NCBI RefSeq assembly: GCF_019645875.1 | Contig: NZ_CP081000.1 | Location: 2,294,001 to 2,358,000 of the forward strand | Direction of reading: 5' to 3' | Length of the DNA stretch: 64,000 nucleotides | Origin: Mycolicibacterium senegalense | GTDB lineage: Bacteria > Actinomycetota > Actinomycetes > Mycobacteriales > Mycobacteriaceae | Shown: in pieces, positions 18,047 to 27,346 of the stretch | How the letters are laid out: the number at the start of each line of letters is the position of its first letter | How positions within the stretch are numbered: the first letter of the stretch is position 1 | Position numbers and translations under genes: made by a program | The notes under the pieces: model-generated | What the model was told of the DNA's origin: nothing | Database searches by the model: none | The model's input: the letters and a program-made list of their open reading frames with translations, nothing else

Positions 18047-21000
18047 TGGCCACCTTCGAAGCCGAGATCAACGCCCTGGACTTCGCGGCGGTCAACAGTG
18101 CGCTCAGCCGGGCCAGAAAAGCGTTCGAGCAGGCCCAGCAGCTGTCGCTGACTGACCTCGACCCGACGGTCCTGCTGGGCGACCTCGGGCCGGCGCTGAC
18201 TGCGGCCGGCGCGGTGAAGTTGGATGCGGCTGTCGTCAATGACCGTGGCGGACAAGCTCTTCACGCGCTGTCCGGCTTGATCGAGTTGCCCGACTTGAGT
18301 GGCGTGGCAGACATTGTCGGCGGGTTCGAGCAGATCACCGCGCGGCTGAGGATCCTGACCGAGGCGTTCAGCGGCGGGGGTGACGGCACCGTGGTGCTGG
18401 ACCGGATCTTCGCCGCACTGGGCGGTTCACTGAACCTCGAGACGATGCTGCGGGAGGTCACCGACCAGGCCGCGCGCACGCTGCAGGTCGAGATTCCCGA
18501 CGAGTTCGCCGCCCCACTACAGGCGTTGTCGGCATTGGCCGGCGATCCGGGCCCCGCTGAGCTTCTCCACGTCCTCGGCACCGTGCTGACGGGGTTGGAC
18601 CTGACCGCGGTCCAACGGTTGGTGGACGGGGCCGGGCGCATACTCACCCTGGTCAGTGACGCCGGCGACGCCCGTCCGCTGCAGTCGGCCATCGCGACCG
18701 TGGGACTGCGGCTGGACGCGGGCTACGCACTGATGGCGTCCCCGACGCCGGACATCCCTGCGCTACTGGCGGTGATCGATGAGGTTGGGATCGCGCTCGA
18801 CGCCGTGGGCGTCGCTATGTCCGGATTCGCCGACGGGCTGGCCACCGATCTGCGCACGGCCGCCAACGCGCTGCCCGAGCTGGACCTGGCCGCCGCGCTG
18901 GACCGGCTGGCCGCGGCCCTGCCGTTGCCGGGCGAGGATATCCCGCGCCAACTCGTCGAATCGTTGGACGGGATGGCCGATGGGCTCGAACAGCTCACTC
19001 CGGAAGCCGCGGCAGCCGCCATGGCGGCGATGAAGGATGAACTGCTGGCCGCCTCCGGGCTGGACCGGCTGGACGATCTGCTCTCCGGACTGGATCGGGG
19101 ATTCGACGAAGCCGCAAGGTTTTTGGAGCGGTTGCCGGTCCGTGCGCTGCGCGACGATGCGGTGGCCGCGGTGGTCGCCGCCCAGCAGAAGGTGCTGGCC
19201 TTCGACGGGTTCGATTTCCTCGACGAGGCGATCGCTCCGATCCGCGAGCTGAACGCCGCGATCGCGGCCCTGGATCCCACTACGGTCACCGACGGCGTCG
19301 ACGCCGTGGTGGCTCAGGTGAACGGACTGCTCGCGGACATCGATATCGCACCGGTACGCGATGCGGTGGACGCCGTCATCGAACCGCTCGGCGGCATCGT
19401 GGACCGGCTGGTGCCGTTCGTGCAGCAGGTCGCCGAACAACTCGCCCGAGTGGTCGACGAGCTGAACGGCATCGACTTGGAGGCGGCGGGCACCGCGACT
19501 CTGGACCTGCTTCACGGTATCCGCAATCAGGTGACCGAGGCAGTCGGCGGCGGAGACGTGCCGGAACCGGTCAAGGTCGCCGTCTCGACCGCCGCCGCCG
19601 TGCTTCGTGAAATCGACGTCGCGGGCGAGATCACTCATCCGTTCGAGAAGTCCGTCGCGGTCATCGATGTCGGCGCGCTGATCAGCCCTGTCGAAGGCAT
19701 CTGGCAGGTGGCCGGTGATGCGCTGGCCAAGGCGACGCCGACGGCGTTGATCGCCGAACTCGACCCGCCCTACGAACAATTCGTCGGTGCGGTGGACCGG
19801 CTCAGCCTGCAACCGTTGATCGACGCCGTCCAACGGTTGTTCGACGAGGTGATCGCGCGACTCGGTCATCTCGATCCCCGCGCCTTGGTCGCGCCGCTGG
19901 AGCGCGAATTCCAGGATGTGATTGGCGGCTTGACCGCCGCGCTGGACCCAGCGCCGCTGTTCGCACCGCTGCGGGAGGCGCATGGTGAACTACGAGATAC
20001 GTTGGACGGCATAGACATTGCGGCCACGCTGCGGGCTGTGCTGGGCGGGCTCGCCGACATGCCCCATCAGATGTCCAGCCGCTTGGGGCAGCGGCTGCAG
20101 GGCGGCCTGTCCGGTGCGGTCCCGGTGCCGGTACCCGGTGACGGATTCCGGCTCGGCGACGTGCTGCGCCCGCTGGCGCTGTTTCTCGGTGAGGTGCGGG
20201 ATCGGCTGGCGGACCTGTCCGGAGATGCCCTGGAACCGGCGCTGGCCGGACTTGCCACGGCGACAAGGGGTTTGCGCGCGTTGACCGACCCGGCCGACGG
20301 ATTCGCGGTCAGGCTCGGCGACGCCCTCGACGCGCGGCTGGCCTGGCTGGACCCGAACGCCGGTGACGGCCCGCCGGCGCGGCTGCGCCGTGACCTGGAG
20401 TCGTTCCGGTTGGCGGTGGCCGCGCTCGACGTCGACGCCGCGGCGAGCGTTCAGTTGAACGCGGCGACGAGCGGCGTGCAGCTCGACACCCGGGTCAGCG
20501 CGGCGGTCGACCCGCAGCTCACTTCGCACGTCGCTCGATTGCGGCAGACTTCGGATTCGGCCACGTTGGGCCGGAGCCTGCGGGTGCTGGCCCGTGCGCT
20601 CGACGCGGCGCTTCCGGTCGAGCTGGTGTCCGGAACCCTGGACCCGACGACCGCCACTGCGGCGTTCCTCGATGCGGTGTTCGATCGGATCGATCCCAGC
20701 GCGTTGGCCGACCAACTCGACGCCATCGGCTCCCGTATCGAGTCTCGGTTCGTGGCGTTGGCCGACGCGCTGGCCGACGGCTTGTTCCAACTGGTCGACA
20801 GCCTGTTCGCCGGGATCGAGCAGTTGATGCCGGAGGCGGTCATCGACCGGTTGCAGGCCGGCCTGGACCGAGTGCTCGCGAATGTCGAGGTGTTCGACCC
20901 GGCCGTGGTCGAGGAGGCGGTGCGCGGCGTCATCCACGCCGCGATCTCTCTCCTCGGGCTGCACTCACCGGCGGCGCTGGCGGCCGAACTCGGGCACGTG

Positions 21001-21324
21001 TTCGACACCTGCATCGCGCAGCTGCGATCGGTCTCGCCGGCCACCTTGTTCGCTGACACCGATCCGTTCGCGCCGATCAAGGCGCAACTGGAAACCATGC
21101 GACCCAGCGCCGTGCTGGCCCCACTGGTGGCCAAGACCAAATCATTTGGGACGGCGCTGGATACCATCGCCGCCATCGATCTGCAGTTCGCGCTGGGAAT
21201 CGTCGACGAGATCAGGCAGACGTTCACCGCCGTGCTCGACGGTGTGCAACGTGAGTGGGACGCGCTGCTCGACGAACTGGCCCGGATCTCCGACGGAGCG
21301 TCGGTGAGCGTGAGCGTGGGATGA
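18043..21324 (+). CDS. 1093-residue helical repeat protein, candidate tape measure
   Basis: Almost entirely helical and low in aromatic residues. Units of about 35 residues recur, of the form LDPxxLxxPLxxxFxxVxxxLxxL (for example GHLDPRALVAPLEREFQDVI, FDPAVVEEAVRGVIHAAISL). There is no transmembrane segment or catalytic motif. Length, helix content and the single-copy setting match a tape measure, which fixes tube length; at 1.5 A per residue a full helix would be about 160 nm. Against this, it comes late in the operon, after the fibre-like genes, and lacks the hydrophobic segments of many phage tape measures. A sheath-attached or cargo-holding role is the main alternative. Confidence 0.55.
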   Translation: MMATFEAEINALDFAAVNSALSRARKAFEQAQQLSLTDLDPTVLLGDLGPALTAAGAVKLDAAVVNDRGGQALHALSGLIELPDLSGVADIVGGFEQITARLRILTEAFSGGGDGTVVLDRIFAALGGSLNLETMLREVTDQAARTLQVEIPDEFAAPLQALSALAGDPGPAELLHVLGTVLTGLDLTAVQRLVDGAGRILTLVSDAGDARPLQSAIATVGLRLDAGYALMASPTPDIPALLAVIDEVGIALDAVGVAMSGFADGLATDLRTAANALPELDLAAALDRLAAALPLPGEDIPRQLVESLDGMADGLEQLTPEAAAAAMAAMKDELLAASGLDRLDDLLSGLDRGFDEAARFLERLPVRALRDDAVAAVVAAQQKVLAFDGFDFLDEAIAPIRELNAAIAALDPTTVTDGVDAVVAQVNGLLADIDIAPVRDAVDAVIEPLGGIVDRLVPFVQQVAEQLARVVDELNGIDLEAAGTATLDLLHGIRNQVTEAVGGGDVPEPVKVAVSTAAAVLREIDVAGEITHPFEKSVAVIDVGALISPVEGIWQVAGDALAKATPTALIAELDPPYEQFVGAVDRLSLQPLIDAVQRLFDEVIARLGHLDPRALVAPLEREFQDVIGGLTAALDPAPLFAPLREAHGELRDTLDGIDIAATLRAVLGGLADMPHQMSSRLGQRLQGGLSGAVPVPVPGDGFRLGDVLRPLALFLGEVRDRLADLSGDALEPALAGLATATRGLRALTDPADGFAVRLGDALDARLAWLDPNAGDGPPARLRRDLESFRLAVAALDVDAAASVQLNAATSGVQLDTRVSAAVDPQLTSHVARLRQTSDSATLGRSLRVLARALDAALPVELVSGTLDPTTATAAFLDAVFDRIDPSALADQLDAIGSRIESRFVALADALADGLFQLVDSLFAGIEQLMPEAVIDRLQAGLDRVLANVEVFDPAVVEEAVRGVIHAAISLLGLHSPAALAAELGHVFDTCIAQLRSVSPATLFADTDPFAPIKAQLETMRPSAVLAPLVAKTKSFGTALDTIAAIDLQFALGIVDEIRQTFTAVLDGVQREWDALLDELARISDGASVSVSVG

Positions 21325-21331
21325 GGTCGAG

Positions 21332-24300
21332 ATGACGACGATGGACGACCGGGCACACGAGGCTCTCGTAGAAATCTTCGACGATCCCGCGCGCGGGCGC
21401 CGACGCGTGTGGCACAACGGCGAGGGCCACCCGGTACGGGTGGAACTGGCCGACGGTACGACGTTGACGGTGCACCGCGATGACGCCAACGGCACCCTGC
21501 GCATCGTCGCCGACGACGGCACTGCGCTGGTCGGGCTGGCCGCCGGCGGTGCCACCGTGCCCGCAGCCTTGCGTGCCATGGGGCTGACACCGGCGCAGGC
21601 CGCCGAGATCGACCGCACCCACCGGTTGACCGCAACCGATCCGGGTGGAGTCACCCGCACCGAACTGCGCGAACGGACCGTGCGCGTGCAGCGCGGTGCG
21701 GCAGTGCTGCGGATCGATGCCGATGAACAGGGCCGGCCCCGCCGAGTCACCGTGCCCGGTTACGACGATCTGATCTACGGGTGGTCCGACGGCCACTGGT
21801 CGGTACACCGGCTCGACGGCCGGAAACTGGTGACCGTCACCGAATCCCGCGATGCGGTGCAGTTCGAAACGGCGGTGCTGCGGTGGTCGGAGCGGGTCAC
21901 CGAACGTGGCACCCGATGGGCGGATGCGGCTGAAAACCCGCTTGTCGATACCGAACTGGATCTCGCCGGCCGCGTCACCCGCCGCACCTGGCACGGCGGG
22001 CGGACCATCGACTACACCCGTGACGGTCAGGGCGCCCTGTCCGGATGGACGGAAAGCAATGACGGGGGACGGATTACGCACAGTCGGCAGTACCGCGCCG
22101 GCGAGCTGTGCGCTCAGGTCACCGACGGTGTCCGCACCGTGGTGCGCACCGATGACGGCGGCCGGATCCGCAAGCTGATCGGGCCACAGCAGACCGTGGC
22201 CTACGACTATGACGCGAACGGCCGGCGCACCGCCCGGACCTGCCGCGGGTACCGCACCGACTACCGGTACGACCCGCTGGGGCAGTTACGTGCGGTCATC
22301 ACCCCGCAGCGCACGGTCGAGTACGGCTGGGACGGGTTGGGTCGACGTATCTCGGTCACCGTGGACGGCACCGAGTTTCGCGAGCATCGCGATCCGACCG
22401 GGCGACTGTGGTCGGTGACCACCGCCTCGGGCGACCCGGTGTGCCGATTCCTGTGGTGGAACGGCCGGGTGATCGCCCGCTGTGATGCCGACGACGACGT
22501 CGACGAGCTCTATCTCACCGATCCGCTCGGCACGTTGCTCGGGGTGGCGAGTGCGGCGACCGGCTGGTGCTTCGAGGATGCGATGCAGCCGCCGTTCGGG
22601 GAGGTCGAGATCGGCGCCGGATGGCGGCCGACACTGTTCGGGCACATCGCCGACGGTAGCAGCGGCCTGATCTGTTTCGGCGCACGCGAACTGGATTCGG
22701 AGACCGGGAGTTTCCTGACCCCCGATCCGTGGCATGGTGACCCTGACGATCCTCGCCGGCTTGCGGGCCAGGCCGCTGCGACGCTGCCGGTCGAGGTGCC
22801 GGCCGCCGGCGTTCACGCCTATGCGCTGAGCCAGTACGACCCATTGGGCCGGCTGGACCGTGACGGTCATTTCTCGTGGGTGAACTTCTTTCTCACCCTC
22901 TTCCTGGCACCAACCTGGGGCGCACCGCTCACCTCGCTGTCGGTATTCCTGTTCGCCCCACTGAACTTCTACTTCGAAATCATCGGCCTCTTCGGGCTCT
23001 TCTGGCCGCAGCACTCGATGTTCGACATGCGCGGGCTCAGCGGCAGTTCCCGGTTGGCCACCACGGCGCTGGCGCTCAACGGCTTCTTCCCGCGCTGCGT
23101 CACCGGCGTCAGCGGGGACCGGTGCATCACCATCGGTCACGTGGTGTGGGAGAGCCGGCATTACTTCCACATGCTCGACCGGCCCCGCATGATCGAACTC
23201 GACGACATCGGCGGGACCCCTGGTCCGGACGGTAGGCCGAGCCTGGACGCGCGACGATTCTCCGGCCAGGCCGGCGGTTCCATACTGGTGATCACCAGCA
23301 CCGACGACGACCACCGGGAATGGGTGCACGCCAGCTTCTGGACCCGCGGCCCGGGCAACGCCGTAGGGACCCGCGGTCCGCTGCAGACCTTCGAGGACCG
23401 GGTGAAACCCGGTGTGGCGCATGCTCGCGGCACCGTCGTGCTGGCGACGCCGATGCCGCCCGTGATGCCCGCGCCCACCGAGGACGACGATGACGAAACG
23501 CTTCGGGTGGACGAATATCTGGGGACCGGCGGCCAGACCAGCACCGCCGATCTCATCCCGCAGGTGTGGTTCGCGATCAATGTGCCCGATGGTGCGGGCA
23601 TTTCGACCGGCACGGTGATCGGGGTTTCCGCGGACACCCTCACCGCGGCGTACGGCGCGGTGCTGACCGTCGTCCCGGGCGCACATCCGGTCGCCGTGCT
23701 CGACCACGATCTGCCGGCCCGGTTCACCGCCAAACCCGACCTGCGTGACGAAATCACCGTTCAGATGTTGACTGCGTCGACGGCCACCAGTGCGGGCTGG
23801 GCGGTTCGAGCCGGGGCGACCGGTGCCCAGCAGATAGACCTCGCAGCGCCAGGGCACACCGTGGCCGTCGGCGATGTGTTCCGCTGCGCACCAACAACAC
23901 CCGACCCAGCAACCCCCGAACGTCCCGACGCCTACACACAGGTGGAGGCCGTGTCCGTCGCAGTCACGGTGGCACCGACTCTTGGCGGCGCGGCCGTCGC
24001 CGGGGCCACCGTGTACCGGCTGGCGGCGGACGGGACCGCGGCCAACGGGCAGTACCCCGGGCCGCCGGAGCAACCGGCGCAGTTGACCTTCAGCGGCGAT
24101 CAGCCGTTCGCCGTGGGTGATCTGGTCCAGGTCATCTCAGGTTCGGCCTCCGGGTACGGCTGGGTGAGCAGGGTCGACGCGGCAGTCCCGGCCGGCCCGC
24201 CGGGCCCGGAGGGGCAGCCCGGCGCTGCGGCGGTTCCGCCGTCGATCACCCTGGACGAACCACTCACCGGGCTGACCGTCGGCGCCGTCCGGGTGGCCAG

Positions 24301-27112
24301 GCTCAAGGAAACGAACCGGGACAGTGACAAGGGGACCGGGGTAACGCAGGCCGCCGACGTGCTGACGGTCAAGGTCAAAGACACCGCGCTGATTGCGATG
24401 AACCAACCGGTGCTCATCGAAGACGGTGCGGCCCGGCGAGTTCGGCAGATCTCAGCTATCGGCACGGTCGCCGTGGACACCGTCGACCCGCTCGTCGGAA
24501 CCGGGCCGTTCACGTTGACCCGTTACGTGCCGGAAGGCGGCTCGGTGGGCACCAAGATGTGCGCGGCGCGGTTCATCCGGCACACCGGCAGCGGTCTGCC
24601 GTCCGCTTACGGCGCCTGGCCGGCGTCGATCATGGGTGTGACGCCGGTTGTCGGGGCCGGCAACTACAGCCTCGACCGGCAACCCAGCGGTTGGCGGTAC
24701 TTCCTACGGGCCACGCCGCGCCCGGCCGCCATGCATCCGGACTTCAACGATTACTGGCAGCCGGTGACGGTCGCCGGGAGTCACTACTGGCTGTTGTCCT
24801 CACAGTTGAAAATCGTCGACGAGGACGGCCAATTCTATTGGGAGCCGGATGCTTTCGACAGCAGACCCCGCCGGTACCGGCAACAGATCACACCCGATGC
24901 CACCGGGGCCTTCCCGGTCGCGGTGCGGGAGTTCGTCAAAGGTGCGGTCACCCGCCCGGACGCCGGCGGAGGGAAGGTGTTTGCCTTCCCGGGGGAGGTG
25001 CAGGTGCCCGAGGAACCGCGCGCCCGCTGGTCCATGGCCGACGCACTGGCCGATCACGAACTCGTGCACACGTTGCAGAACACGTGGTGGGGACCGATTC
25101 TCGGCGCGCTGCCGCTGCAGGGGGCGTTCCGCAGCATCCGCGACGTGTTGGTTGCCAACGACGCCGATCGAGACGACGTCCATTGGATGGACCATGGGCC
25201 GATCGATGTGGACGGGCCTGCCGGCCTCGACGCCAACTGGTTCGAGCTGATCAGCATCGGCGGTCTGATGCAGATCATCTGGAGCTTCGTCATCCTCGGC
25301 CCCGCTCTGCCGCACGACGACGCACGAAAGGCGATCCTGTCCACCAACTTCGACGACTGGGCGTCCGTGTTCAACCCGGTCAACCAAGCGATCATCAACG
25401 AGATTCCCAAAGTGCGTGCCTCCGATGACGAGTCGAAGGATTGGCGGGTAGTGCTCGGCCGGGTGCTGACCAGGGCGCTGGACCTCAAGGCGTGGACCCC
25501 GCTGGTGGGGTTCATCAAGCTGATCCTTCCCGACAGCGAGCGAAACTTCCTCGAACAGCAGGCGACCCGGAAGAGCGGCAACCTGTACTCGAACATTCTC
25601 AGCGTCGATGACAAGTTCAACGCCGATCTGACCAACATGCCCGACATTGCCGATGCGAACGTCACGGCCCCGCTGGGCGATGCGGTTCGGCTGATGTCGT
25701 TCTACGACGGCTGGCAGAGCCGCAACACCGCGATGGGTCGCTGCGACGCCGACGGTTCGGGCCTGGTGACCTGCATCGATTACTACGACAGCTCCGATTT
25801 CTACGGCATCCTGCAGTTCACGCCCGCCGCAGGCACGCTGCTGCTGCCGGCCCAGCTGTACGAAACGGTAAGCGGCACAGCGCTGACCACCTTGCGGGTC
25901 GACGGCCCGCCGGTAGCCGGCGGCGGGGCCCCTACCGTCACCGAACTGCTGGAGGTCCCGGCAGGCACCGTCATGCGGCCGCACCTGCGGGCCATCGTGC
26001 CCATCCCGCCGCGGGTATTCAGCGGGCTCGGGTGCTACCTGGTCTGCGCGGGGCCGGGCACCTGGCAGGCGACCATTCCGCCGGTCCGGCTGCCGCTGCC
26101 CGCAACTCCGTCTGAGGACCGGGCCAACACCGATATCGCGACCATCACCGTCGAATCCACCGTCACCCTCGGTGACGATCCGGTGGCCTGGAGCACCCCC
26201 GCCGCCAGTGGCGCCGCGCCGACGGGTCCGGGTATCGCGCGGTTCATCACCGAGAAGCAGATTCTCAAAGTTGCCGGACACAACACCACGGCCTGGGAGG
26301 CCGCTGCGGGGGCGGGCGTCACCGTCACCGCCCGGCCCGCCGGAGCCGGTTGGGACCTGACCGTCGACCCGCCGGCGGCCGGTGCGACCTTGCCGGCCGA
26401 CGTGCGGGTCCGCATCTGGGCGCCCGTCCGGCCCGCCGACGCGGACCTGTTCGACCTCGACCACCCTGACGTCCCCACGCTGGCCGGCAAACGCACCTAC
26501 ATCGACGACGAGTTCTGGATTCCGGTGCGCGACTTCCTGATCACCGTCACCAACCTGCCGGCGCTGCCGCCCGGCGGTGGCCCGTCGACGATGACCGCCG
26601 CCGGTTCCTTAGATCTCGAGCTACCGATCAAGGTGGCCGGACCGGCCAGCATCGTCCCGTCCGGAAACCTGTTGCAGGTCAAGCGTGAGGCAGACGTCGC
26701 GCCGCGAGGCGAACGATGGAGGTTCACCGCCGCGAAAGACAAGTTCGTGGAGTCCGCCCAGAACGTCGACGTGGTGGTGCGGTTCGGAGCGGGTGTCGAG
26801 CGGAAGTTCACCATCACGGTCAACCCGAACTTCACCTTGGACGCCGCTGCTTTCGACGTGACCCCGGCGGCGCCGCTCGACTTGACGATCACCGGGGGGA
26901 GCGGGCCGTTCGAACTCGTCGATGACCCGCCTGAGGCGTCGCGCGCCCGCGTCGGCATCACCGGAACCACCGTCACCGTCACGATCGCGCAGCCGCCACC
27001 GGTACCGCCCGATGCGCCGGCGCCCCCGGCGGTTCCACCGATCACGTGGCGGCTCAAGATCCGTGACCACGACGGCAAACTCGGCGTGCGCACCTTGACC
27101 CTGCGGCCGTAG
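21332..27112 (+). CDS. Giant Rhs/YD-repeat protein with HELVH motif, candidate effector
   Basis: 1926 residues. Residues ~180-500 carry YD repeats (YDYDANGRRTARTCRGYRTD, YGWDGLGRRISVTVDG) and the Rhs core end (GARELDSETGSFLTPDPWHG, then ALSQYDPLGRLDRDGH). Rhs shells normally enclose a short toxin, but here ~1400 residues follow. They begin with a strongly hydrophobic stretch at ~515-562 (NFFLTLFLAP, VFLFAPLNFYFEIIGLFGLF), then beta-rich domains, a short collagen-like GPPGPEGQPG, and at 1242-1246 HELVH, which fits the HExxH zinc-protease signature, within ADHELVHTLQNTWWG. The C-terminus has further Ig-like segments and a proline-rich linker. As the last operon gene, 7 bp after the helical protein, it is the best candidate for cargo or a tip-mounted effector. 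Protease activity is unproven. Confidence 0.75.
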   Translation: MTTMDDRAHEALVEIFDDPARGRRRVWHNGEGHPVRVELADGTTLTVHRDDANGTLRIVADDGTALVGLAAGGATVPAALRAMGLTPAQAAEIDRTHRLTATDPGGVTRTELRERTVRVQRGAAVLRIDADEQGRPRRVTVPGYDDLIYGWSDGHWSVHRLDGRKLVTVTESRDAVQFETAVLRWSERVTERGTRWADAAENPLVDTELDLAGRVTRRTWHGGRTIDYTRDGQGALSGWTESNDGGRITHSRQYRAGELCAQVTDGVRTVVRTDDGGRIRKLIGPQQTVAYDYDANGRRTARTCRGYRTDYRYDPLGQLRAVITPQRTVEYGWDGLGRRISVTVDGTEFREHRDPTGRLWSVTTASGDPVCRFLWWNGRVIARCDADDDVDELYLTDPLGTLLGVASAATGWCFEDAMQPPFGEVEIGAGWRPTLFGHIADGSSGLICFGARELDSETGSFLTPDPWHGDPDDPRRLAGQAAATLPVEVPAAGVHAYALSQYDPLGRLDRDGHFSWVNFFLTLFLAPTWGAPLTSLSVFLFAPLNFYFEIIGLFGLFWPQHSMFDMRGLSGSSRLATTALALNGFFPRCVTGVSGDRCITIGHVVWESRHYFHMLDRPRMIELDDIGGTPGPDGRPSLDARRFSGQAGGSILVITSTDDDHREWVHASFWTRGPGNAVGTRGPLQTFEDRVKPGVAHARGTVVLATPMPPVMPAPTEDDDDETLRVDEYLGTGGQTSTADLIPQVWFAINVPDGAGISTGTVIGVSADTLTAAYGAVLTVVPGAHPVAVLDHDLPARFTAKPDLRDEITVQMLTASTATSAGWAVRAGATGAQQIDLAAPGHTVAVGDVFRCAPTTPDPATPERPDAYTQVEAVSVAVTVAPTLGGAAVAGATVYRLAADGTAANGQYPGPPEQPAQLTFSGDQPFAVGDLVQVISGSASGYGWVSRVDAAVPAGPPGPEGQPGAAAVPPSITLDEPLTGLTVGAVRVARLKETNRDSDKGTGVTQAADVLTVKVKDTALIAMNQPVLIEDGAARRVRQISAIGTVAVDTVDPLVGTGPFTLTRYVPEGGSVGTKMCAARFIRHTGSGLPSAYGAWPASIMGVTPVVGAGNYSLDRQPSGWRYFLRATPRPAAMHPDFNDYWQPVTVAGSHYWLLSSQLKIVDEDGQFYWEPDAFDSRPRRYRQQITPDATGAFPVAVREFVKGAVTRPDAGGGKVFAFPGEVQVPEEPRARWSMADALADHELVHTLQNTWWGPILGALPLQGAFRSIRDVLVANDADRDDVHWMDHGPIDVDGPAGLDANWFELISIGGLMQIIWSFVILGPALPHDDARKAILSTNFDDWASVFNPVNQAIINEIPKVRASDDESKDWRVVLGRVLTRALDLKAWTPLVGFIKLILPDSERNFLEQQATRKSGNLYSNILSVDDKFNADLTNMPDIADANVTAPLGDAVRLMSFYDGWQSRNTAMGRCDADGSGLVTCIDYYDSSDFYGILQFTPAAGTLLLPAQLYETVSGTALTTLRVDGPPVAGGGAPTVTELLEVPAGTVMRPHLRAIVPIPPRVFSGLGCYLVCAGPGTWQATIPPVRLPLPATPSEDRANTDIATITVESTVTLGDDPVAWSTPAASGAAPTGPGIARFITEKQILKVAGHNTTAWEAAAGAGVTVTARPAGAGWDLTVDPPAAGATLPADVRVRIWAPVRPADADLFDLDHPDVPTLAGKRTYIDDEFWIPVRDFLITVTNLPALPPGGGPSTMTAAGSLDLELPIKVAGPASIVPSGNLLQVKREADVAPRGERWRFTAAKDKFVESAQNVDVVVRFGAGVERKFTITVNPNFTLDAAAFDVTPAAPLDLTITGGSGPFELVDDPPEASRARVGITGTTVTVTIAQPPPVPPDAPAPPAVPPITWRLKIRDHDGKLGVRTLTLRP

Positions 27113-27136
27113 GGGCCGACGGGGCAGGTAGGGCCG

Positions 27137-27246
27137 TCGAGCGGATGACGGGATTCGAACCCGCGACCCTCACCTTGGCAAGGTGATGCGCTACCAACTG
27201 CGCTACATCCGCGCGCCACGAGCGAGATCGTCGCCCGTCGCGATGC
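27137..27246. repeat. 110-bp direct repeat, copy 1 (contains tRNA-Gly)
   Basis: Identical over 110 bases to 33424-33533, with weaker similarity continuing about 40 bases further right in both copies. It includes the whole tRNA-Gly gene plus 34 bases of its 5' flank. The two copies are in the same orientation and bound a 6.2-kb segment holding an integrase remnant. Confidence 0.9.
27140..27212 (-). tRNA. tRNA-Gly(GCC)
   Basis: The minus strand reads a full cloverleaf: acceptor GCGGATG pairing with CATCCGC, anticodon stem and loop CACCTTGCCAAGGTG with anticodon GCC, and T-loop GGTTCGAATCC. CCA is not encoded. It is identical to the copy at 33427-33499. It lies 27 bp after the Rhs stop on the opposite strand. 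Confidence 0.95.
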
Positions 27247-27346
27247 GGAACATTAACCCACCGGCGCGGGCAGACACAAATTCCGCCTCTGACTTGCATT
27301 GTGGGGCAACGTAAACAGTGCACCGGGCAGTTCGTAGCATTGGTGG

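Noticed and set aside
22286..26464. Two 550-600-codon minus-strand frames under the Rhs gene
   Set aside because: Arg/Gly/His-rich shadow sequence with no domains; the plus-strand Rhs reading has clear motifs over the same span.
2709..27112. Prophage or tailocin interpretation of the tail genes
   Set aside because: No capsid, terminase, portal, holin, endolysin or integrase lies among them, and the Rhs end gene and SARP neighbour fit an injection system better. A tailocin is not fully excluded.
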